NCBI GenBank assembly: GCA_000827205.1
Contig: KN832565.1
Span: 158,088-186,105, forward strand
Direction of reading: 5' to 3'
Length of the DNA stretch: 28,018 bases
DNA from: Plicaturopsis crispa FD-325 SS-3
Taxonomy: Eukaryota > Basidiomycota > Agaricomycetes > Amylocorticiales > Amylocorticiaceae
Positions 21,281-28,018 of the stretch are shown here, piece after piece. Position 1 is the stretch's first letter. Each line of letters starts with the position of its first letter. The position numbers and the translations under genes are program-made. The notes below the pieces were generated by a model. The model had not been told where the DNA came from and did not search any database. It saw only the letters and a list, made by a program, of their open reading frames with translations.

Positions 21281-21368
21281 TGCATCGGTGAGCGAGATTG
21301 TATGCATCGATGAGCGAGATCGCATGCATCGATGAGCGAGATTGCATGCATCTATGAGCGAGATTTCA
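21281..21368. repeat. Four-copy 22-bp tandem repeat
   Basis: Four head-to-tail units of TGCATCGATGAGCGAGATTG plus two bases (21281, 21303, 21325, 21347), differing at one to three positions each. ATGCAT at the unit junctions and ATCGAT inside the unit are palindromic. The unit is not a multiple of three, so it is not maintained as protein. Confidence 0.9.
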
Positions 21369-21419
21369 TGCTAGCACACCCCCGGGCCCGATCACGACGT
21401 GGGGGTCTGCACTCGGCCC

Positions 21420-22300
21420 CACGACGCAGACGCGTTACGAGAGCGAAACAATGCTGAATGCTTTTGCTGCTGGCTGCACGTCTCTTCTGCTGCTGCATTC
21501 CGCATATCTACAGCCGTTACTGCCCCCGTCTTGCTGCTGCTTCACGCGTTTCCACAGCCCGCATCTCCACAGCCCGCATCTTTGCTGCCCGCCTCTCTGC
21601 CGCTGTCGTCTCTCACGCTGTTACGCGCGTTTCCTGCTGCGTGGGTCCCCACTGCCCCCGTTGCTGCCTGCGTCTTGCTGCCACACGCGTTTCCCTGCCT
21701 CTGTCGCCTGCTGCTGCTGTCGACGTCTCTGATACTGTACCACGTGTGTCTAGCTCTGCTGCTCGGCGCGCCTCCGTGTTTCTTCGCTACTCGGTGGATC
21801 TCTGCTGCTGCTACTTCACACGTGCGTCTTTGCGTCTTTGCGTTTCTCAGCCGCCGCTCTACCTGTCTCTACTTATCACGGCGTCTGCTTCACGCGCATC
21901 TTTGCTTCTGTCACGCGCCTTTTTGCTTTTGTGGCCACCCGTCTGCTGCTGCTGCCAGTTTTAGTGCTGTCCACGGCTCCACGGCCTGCGTGTATCTCCC
22001 TGCTGCTCGCGACTCTGTGGTCCTGCTGCCCGCGACTCTGTGGCCATGCTACCCGTGACTCTGTGACTGCGTCCCTGTCCATGCTACCCGGCGCGACTCT
22101 GTGGCTACATCTCTGCCACTGCCACTGCTGCCCGTTTTCTCCCACCATGTGGTCCTCCGCTGCACGCGTCTCTCGTCTGCCTCTCACCTGTCCTCGCGTG
22201 CGTGCACCTGTGCTGAAAACGACGGGCACGCAGACAGCGGAGCCAGGACGTCCGCAGACCGCCAAGTCAGGACACTCATGCTATAAGTATGCGCGACGGC
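21420..22300. repeat. C/T-rich, CTG-rich low-complexity tract (degenerate minisatellite)
   Basis: About 880 bases rich in TGCTGC, CACGCG and TCTCTG words. All three forward frames are open over most of the stretch and would encode Leu/Cys/Ser/Pro-rich peptides, which is expected when the strand lacks TA-rich stops rather than from coding selection. Near 22008-22105 a GCGACTCTGTGG word recurs about every 23-36 bases, showing imperfect tandem duplication. I do not call a gene here. Confidence 0.65.
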
Positions 22301-22396
22301 TATGAACCCACACGCTAATCCATTCCGCCCAAATATGATATATGATACATTTAAAGAAACAAGCAGCATGCGACGTATGACGATACAGGTGTGCGA

Positions 22397-22418
22397 TCCT
22401 CCTCCTCCTCCTCCTCCT
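22397..22418. repeat. CCT microsatellite
   Basis: A run of about seven CCT units follows a GCGAT and is followed by GGGG. Confidence 0.85.
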
Positions 22419-22489
22419 GGGGCAATGCACTATCTTCCTTCTATCCAATATTTCCCAGTTCAGCCAGCGAGAATAGATAGCGCAGTCCA

Positions 22490-23446
22490 GTGGTGAGATG
22501 CGAGAGGGTAGAGGGATGAGAGCAGACGGAGAGAGCAAGAGTAGAAATGCATAGCGTGAAGCGAGCGTTGGGAGGAGAGAGTAGAGATACAGTCTTTGAG
22601 TGCGAGAGACGTGCGTCGATCGCGGATATACCACGGCGTATGCGAAATACGAAATATGAATGGCGACGCCCGCTCGTCCACCGTCCCTGTTATTTTTTTG
22701 TGTACGAGTCCATGCCTTCAGAAACCTACCGCAACGCCCTCAGTCTTCTCTGCATCTCCCGCATACTCAACTCCCCATCCACTTCCCCTTTCCGCGCTTT
22801 CTCACCCTCGCGAGGATACGTGCGCCAAGCCTCGACCTAACTCTGCTTCTTTCCCGCCGCCGCAACGAGCTCAGCGCGCGGGGAAATGTCCATGAGAAGG
22901 GTTCGTCGGGGGGTGTTAGAGAGCGAGAGTGACAGGGCGTAGGTGAGTGTGAAGAGGACGGAGAGTGGGAAGGAGGGGACAGCGGATGCGGCAGACGGAA
23001 GGAGGTGGGTGAGGCCGGACGCGACAAGTACTACAAGAGAGCACACAGCAGACACTTCAGGACTTCGGCGGCGGCGACAGCAGCGTCCAACGTGCAACCT
23101 CGGAGGTTGTGATATTTCTGTAAGCTGGCGCGGCGACGCGCGGTATCCTGACTCCAGAGACTGAGAGTTCGCCGTCGCCGGTCAAGCAAGATGCGTGATT
23201 GAAGAAACCGAGGAACCTAGGCAGCTTGGTGAGGAAGAAACAACGATAACGCCGTCTGAGTTGCGTCGTACTCGTCCGTCGTAGCAGTCAAGGACAAGTG
23301 CTGGCCGCCGTCTGTACTGAGTCTCCAAATATTCACAAGTCGCGAGCGCCTGTTCCGACTTCGACCGGATCGCCCCGCTCAAAGAAGGCTGTGCCGGCGC
23401 CTCGTTATCGATCTTCATCGCCTCGTTCGGCTCTTGTCTTTCAACC
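22490..23446. other. Purine-rich intergenic DNA up to the hAT insertion site
   Basis: About 950 bases. Positions 22490-22620 are strongly AG-rich (GAGAGGGTAGAGGGATGAGAG), followed by a C/T-rich part near 22740-22860 and another AG-rich part near 22890-23000. A reverse-strand frame at 23182-23446 is open into the transposon and is discussed among the findings. No clear gene is supported. Confidence 0.4.
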
Positions 23447-23454
23447 ACCACGAC
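23447..23454. repeat. Left 8-bp target-site duplication of the hAT element
   Basis: ACCACGAC directly precedes the left terminal repeat and is repeated exactly after the right terminal repeat. Eight bases is the duplication length typical of hAT insertion. Confidence 0.93.
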
Positions 23455-23466
23455 CAGTGTTGTCAA
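23455..23466 (+). repeat. Left terminal inverted repeat of the hAT element
   Basis: CAGTGTTGTCAA, the exact reverse complement of 26842-26853. Beyond these 12 bases similarity between the ends is limited to CGG-type words. Confidence 0.93.
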
Positions 23467-23750
23467 CGGATCGTCCGCCGTCAATCCGAATGCGGACGAT
23501 TACGGTTTTGACGCGGTCTGACGGTCGGAATTACGGTCGTCAAGTTTCCGTCAAGGATCACGGGGTCTGAGAACCGGTACCACTTGCCTTGAGCGGCGTC
23601 GCAAGTCGCGACGCCGCCGACGCGCACTGAAGCGACGCTCACCATGGCCACTGTGATATATGAGCCTCAAACTAAATGTAGCGAGAATAAATAAATAAAT
23701 GAGATAACATTGGCAGGAGCCTGACAATTTCTACCCCCTCCGAGTCCCCT

Positions 23751-26593
23751 ATGCCAAGAGGGACACGACGTCTTAACATCTGGGACGAGTTTATCTCAGA
23801 TGGCACAAAGTACCGCGACAACAAATCACACAAGAATGCGTGGTGCAAGGCATGTGTCACGGCGAAAGCCCGGGTTCTCGAACAAAAGGATCACGACGCG
23901 ATTATGAACGGAGAGGGGCGACATTCCCGCTCCGAGGGGGAGTACCTGGAAGACGGTATGTCAATAGTGATAGTGGAATGGATTGTACACTTACTTCTCT
24001 GATAATGCAGCTCGGATACATCATGTTACGCCCATCAGCGGACGGCCCAGCGAGACCATGCTCAATCATATTCTTAGATGCGCGCATGTCCCCGAGTCTG
24101 TCCGACAGCAATATCAGCGCACGGAACCCAGTGGGGCGGAAAAGGAGAACGTACCTGCACTGGGTTCGAGCCCCGCTTCGACGAGTACCGCCCAGATCGC
24201 ACGAAACCGTGGCTCCGAATCACCTCTGAAAAGGCAACGTACCGGCGCATCATCCTCGACCGCCACTTCATGGGCCGCCGCCGCACCCGCACCTGTTCAA
24301 GCCAGAACCTGGTCAAATGCAGAGCAGAAAGAGTTCGAGAAAGACTTACTTCAAGTCTTTGTTTCGTGCGGATTTGCATGGAATGCGGCAAATAACATCG
24401 ATTTTCGTTGGTTCATGCACAAGTGGCTAAATGGACTCCACGTTCCCGATCGTCGCACGCTGGCTGGCCGGTTACTCGATGCAGAGGTTGAGGCAGTCGA
24501 TGCCAAGGTCAAGGAGGCTGTGAGGGGGAAGCTCGGGACCGGACAATGTGATGGGTGGAAGAACATTGCGAAGGTGTCCCTACTGGCCTCGATGGTGACC
24601 GTCGAGGGACAGGTCAGTCTGAAGTTATTCGGTTATTTTGCGATTGCTTACAGGCTCTTAACCTATTCAATAGATCTATGTTCTTCATGCTTTCGACGTT
24701 TCTGGCGAGCGTAAAACGGGCGAAAACGCGTTCGCACGAATGGAACAGGAGGTCGAATACTGCGAAAAAATCCTCCGCATTGAGGTCATTGCGTGGGCGA
24801 GCGATAACGGTCCAGATTCAAAGAAAGGACGCCGTTTGCTGATTCGCGTACGACCGTGGATGATTGGAATTGAATGCTGGGGACACCAGGTAAGCACTTC
24901 ACTGTAGACTTTGCGAGATGCGACGTACTCACCACGGATACCAGACATCTCTGATCCTCGGTGACTACCTCAAGGCCAACCCTCGGTTCATCATCATTAT
25001 AGACATCGCAATCGACATCGTCAAGTGGTTCAATAACCACAGCGTCGCATTAGGGATCCTCCGCGAAGCACAGAAGGCAGGGCCACTGGAAAAGGTCCTT
25101 GCCCTCATTCTACCAGTGATCACTCGATGGACTGCACACCTGTGCACCGTTTCCCGCCTTCTCATTGTTCAGGTGCCTCTTCGGACATGTGCTATCCGAT
25201 ATCACGAACAACTGCTGGGGGCAGCTGGGACAAAAGCAGAGCAGAAGGCGAAAGCGGGCGAGATTCTGGGACATGTGGGTAATCCCGCGTTCTGGAACGA
25301 CTTGGCGATGTGAGTACTAGCTCTAACTTTGTTACCGGCTTCGAGATCTCATCGTCCGTGTAACAGAATTGAGAAACACCTCACCCCTCTTGGCATTGCC
25401 ACAAATGTTGCACAGGCTTCCAGTACACGCCTCGATCATGTCCTCCTCATGCTCGCCAACCTGTACCGTATTTACGGAAAGCCAGACATGGGAACCGAAG
25501 CACGGACCACTATGCACGCGAGCCTCGAGAAGCGATGGGCTCAATGCGACCGCGACATCTTCATTTTGGCTGTCTTCTTCAACCCTTACATCCGTGCTCG
25601 TGCCTTCGCCCCTGGGAACGATTTAACGACGTCGGCCGGCCTTTACGCGATGGCAAAGAAGGCATATATTCGCGTTTACCGTGGTACGAAGCCAGGCGTG
25701 GATTTCCTCAACGCATTCCACGATTATTTCCACGGACGCGAACAGTTTTCAGCCGACTACATGCAGCTCGACGAGATTATGGAACTGTCCGCTACGGAGG
25801 CAAGTTGCGACCTTAATTCATCACACACAATCTTCTCACACATGCTTTTCAGAATAAAACTGTCGATCTAGTTCGGGTTTGGCAAACGATCGACACCGGC
25901 TTAAATAGTGGGCGAAACGCACTGGTGAAGCTTGCTATTCGGATCCTTAGCATCATCGCCAATTCCGCCGGCTGCGAACGACTTTTCAGTCAGATGGGCA
26001 TCACGCATACCAAGCTTCGCAACCGCCTCGAGGCCGAAAAGACTCGCAAAATCGTCGTGGTAAAGCAGGATCGGGCGCGCGTGCACGCCGAGGCAGGACT
26101 TGCCCGTCCACGAACAAAGCGCAAATTTGGCGCATCCGGCCCATCTGCATCCGAGTTAGGCGACGCCGATGCTGCGAGTAGCAGTGCTGTCCCCGATATA
26201 CCGGAGGACACAGCACATGCCGACGATCATGGCGAGGACGCCAGCTTCGCCCGAATCGCCGCTAATCTCACGGAATCGGCGACCGCGGACGACGAGGCAG
26301 CGCCAGAGGGCGATGTATCCGACGACGAGCTTCCCTCGAACCCGATTGCTAGCACACCTCGCACCCAGGCTACTACTTCGGCTGGACCGTCACAACCGGC
26401 GGCGCCTGCTCCAGCAGCCCCACCGCGCGGAAAGGAACAGTATCTCCTCAAAAATTTATTTGACTACGAGTCGGGAGGTTTGCTTAAGTATGGTATTGAT
26501 TTTTATTGGAAGGATGGCAAAGACAATTTCGAGCATGAAACCGCCGTCCATGATGCCTTCGCACAGTTAGACTTAGATACTTCATTCTCATAG
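23751..26593 (+). CDS. hAT transposase with BED zinc finger
   Basis: Six exons (23751-23955, 24011-24612, 24674-24889, 24945-25309, 25367-25799, 25853-26593) give 853 residues with no stop. Introns are 55, 61, 55, 57, 53 bases; the last has a GC donor (GAG|GCAAGT). A BED finger spans the first junction (WCKAC at about 31-35, then HILRC). Catalytic acids are D249 (GQCDGWKN), D313 (WASDNGPDSKKG) and E649 (NSAGCERLFSQMG); C337-x-x-H340 (CWGH) and the TRWTAH motif of the hAT core are present. The helical dimerisation region ends THTKLRNRLEAEK. An acidic, Ser/Ala/Pro-rich linker follows at about 680-790, then a short aromatic C-terminal block (FDYESGGLL, DFYWKDGKDN). The protein cuts and pastes DNA by binding the terminal repeats. 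All key residues are intact. Confidence 0.92.
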
Positions 26594-26841
26594 TTTTCCC
26601 CCTCATTCGGACTCGTTGGACTGATCTTCATTTTATTCTCCCTTAGTAGTAAATACGTTATGTTCCTCACTAGTCTTACTTGTACAGCACATAGACTTGA
26701 CTTGACTTTATATTCTCAATCTCGTCTATCCGGTCTACTGGTGCAGCGACCGTATTGACGGTTACTCGACGCCGTCAATGACGCCGTCGAAAAACCGTCA
26801 AAACGGATTTCCCAGGATAATCCGCCGTAATTACGGCCGTA
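26594..26841. other. 3' non-coding and subterminal region of the hAT element
   Basis: AT-rich sequence after the transposase stop, then a repeated-motif zone: TTGACGG at 26755-26761 and CCGTCAA at 26772-26778 and 26795-26801. The left end has CCGTCAA at 23481-23487 and 23548-23554. Confidence 0.7.
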
Positions 26842-26853
26842 TTGACAACACTG
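26842..26853 (-). repeat. Right terminal inverted repeat of the hAT element
   Basis: TTGACAACACTG on the forward strand, the exact reverse complement of the left 12 bases. Confidence 0.93.
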
Positions 26854-26861
26854 ACCACGAC
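26854..26861. repeat. Right 8-bp target-site duplication of the hAT element
   Basis: ACCACGAC, identical to the eight bases before the left end. Confidence 0.93.
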
Positions 26862-27001
26862 CACTTCGACTACTGTACAACCTTGCAAACATCTCGAAGA
26901 TATCTCACTCAGTAAGAGCTCATCTATGATGCTATGATGCTATAAGTTACACTTGCTAAACCTGATTCATCCTGCTGTCCGACAGAAAACCAACATCAGA
27001 T

Positions 27002-28018
27002 ATGGCCTCAGTGCATAATGCTGCGACCTCTACTCAGCAATCAGTTAGGATCCATCCCGGTATGTGCTTATTCTATAGTGTTTCATCATAGTAAGCTGAT
27101 ATCTTTGCTCATCAGAACAGCCTATGCCCTCCAATATGTGAGTTGCCCTGTATGAAAAAAAAATCCTTGGAAACCCCTAAACATATACAAATTAGGCTTG
27201 CCCTTTCAAATGCACCCCCTCCTGCTCCCAAGAATTTTCATGGCAGGGATGAGTATGTGAACAAGGCAGCAGAGCTCATCTCCACTGCTGCTCCCACAGA
27301 TCCTGTCCGCCTGGCCATTCTTGGCTCTGGTGGCATAGGCAAAACATCTGTTGCACTCGCCATTTTGAATCATCCACAGATCACACAGAAACTCCGCTAC
27401 TTTGTGCCTTGTGATGCATTCACAAGTGCCTCCATGCTTGTTGCTGGGATTTTGCGGGTATTTGGCATGCATAATTACCCCAAAGAGGATCCGTTGCAGG
27501 TTCTTCAGAACAGTGTTATCCGTGCAGCTCCTATGCTGCTGATTCTAGACAATTTTGAGACTACCTGGGATAGCAGTGAATCTCAGACTGCTGTTCGCGG
27601 TGTCCTGCAGAGACTTGACATACCTACTGTTACTTTGATCATCACCATGAGGGGAACTTCAAGTCCCATGGGAATACAGTGGAATCCACATCCTCTGTTC
27701 CTACCTCTGGGAAAGCTGTCACTAGATGCTGCTAGCAAGGCCTTTGTGGGAGCCAACCCCCAGGCTGCATCTGCAGAGTCTGACGAGGATATTAAGGCCT
27801 TGCTCAATGTGGTTGAGTGTATTCCGCTGGCAGTAATTTTGATGGCACAGCTATCCAAGACTGAAAGTTGCAAGAGACTGCTAATGCGATGGGAAAAAGA
27901 GAAGACATCTCTTGTGGAACTGCATAGCAGGTCCAAAGACCGCTTAAACAGCCTAGATGTTTCTATATCATTGTCTATAATGTCTCTCCATGATGAGCCA
28001 GAAGCTTTGCAGCTTTTG
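27002..28018 (+). CDS. NB-ARC (NLR-like) protein, 5' part; runs off the window
   Basis: Exons 27002-27059, 27116-27137 (22 bases) and 27196 to the window end, with introns of 56 and 58 bases (GTATGT and GTGAGT donors; ATCAG and ATTAG acceptors), encode 301 residues and continue beyond the window. After a short N-terminus the sequence reads PPPAPKNFHGRDEYVNKAAE and then the P-loop ILGSGGIGKTSVALAIL (K76). Walker B is MLLILDNFE (D145), a sensor-like LIITMRGTS follows, and VECIPLAVILMAQL is the GxP-type motif. This is the nucleotide-binding switch of STAND ATPases. In basidiomycetes such proteins carry TPR or other C-terminal repeats and are thought to act in non-self recognition or signalling; the repeat part is not seen here. 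Codons are visibly more AT-rich than in the other genes of the window. No N-terminal effector domain is present. Confidence 0.85.

Larger units (their letters stand above)
23455..26853 (+). mobile_element. Complete hAT-superfamily DNA transposon (3399 bp)
   Basis: The ends are a perfect 12-bp inverted repeat, CAGTGTTGTCAA at 23455-23466 and its complement at 26842-26853, flanked by an exact 8-bp duplication ACCACGAC. The subterminal 120-150 bases at each end carry repeated CCGTCAA/TTGACGG words, a likely transposase-binding array. The interior holds one intact transposase gene on the same strand. CAGTG termini, 8-bp duplications and a BED-finger/RNase H-fold transposase define the hAT superfamily. 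With perfect duplications and an uninterrupted spliced frame, the copy looks recent and potentially autonomous, but activity cannot be judged from sequence alone. Confidence 0.95.

Noticed and set aside
21399-22058. 219-residue Leu/Cys-rich open frame
   Set aside because: All forward frames are open here because of C/T-rich low complexity, so the frame is not evidence of coding.

Overview
The window looks like nuclear DNA of an Agaricomycete (mushroom-forming basidiomycete). The reasons are GC-rich coding sequence, many 50-105 bp GT-AG introns with CTAAY-like branch points, and gene families typical of that class: expanded F-box/leucine-rich genes, a seven-exon AA9 lytic polysaccharide monooxygenase, an OTT_1508-type deaminase-fold protein, an NB-ARC protein and a BED-finger hAT transposon. 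The AA9 gene points to a plant-biomass-degrading lifestyle. Splice junctions were worked out by hand from GT-AG signals and frame continuity; no transcript data were available.

Layout. 1-259: tail of an unrecognised gene (+). 876-4011: two-exon gene (-) of a recurrent uncharacterised basidiomycete family, with an arrangement of conserved residues (D, D, CxxH, E) like that of RNase H-fold DNA transposases. 4865-5970: mitochondrial-type hotdog-fold thioesterase (+, four exons). 6501-10989: tandem cluster of F-box/LRR genes (-), two intact paralogues, each with a predicted 5'UTR intron just before the ATG, around a frameshifted middle copy. 11305-12508: phosducin-like Gbeta-gamma chaperone (+), whose start codon stands alone before the first intron. 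13401-14527: secreted AA9 LPMO (+). 15736-17447: another F-box/LRR gene (+). 18678-20121: deaminase-fold protein (-) in which the catalytic Glu of the HAE motif is replaced. 20122-23446: gene-poor DNA with a 22-bp tandem repeat, a C/T-rich tract open in all three forward frames, and a purine-rich tract. 23455-26853: a complete hAT element with 12-bp perfect terminal inverted repeats, an exact 8-bp target duplication and an intact six-exon transposase of 853 residues. 27002-end: 5' part of an NB-ARC gene (+).

The genes do not form an obvious pathway or cluster. The window mixes housekeeping or signalling genes (thioesterase, phosducin-like), one secreted biomass enzyme, and fast-evolving accessory families (F-box, deaminase-fold, NB-ARC) beside mobile or transposase-like DNA. 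The best candidates for something little described are the 1026-residue transposase-like protein at 876-4011 and the apparently intact hAT element.
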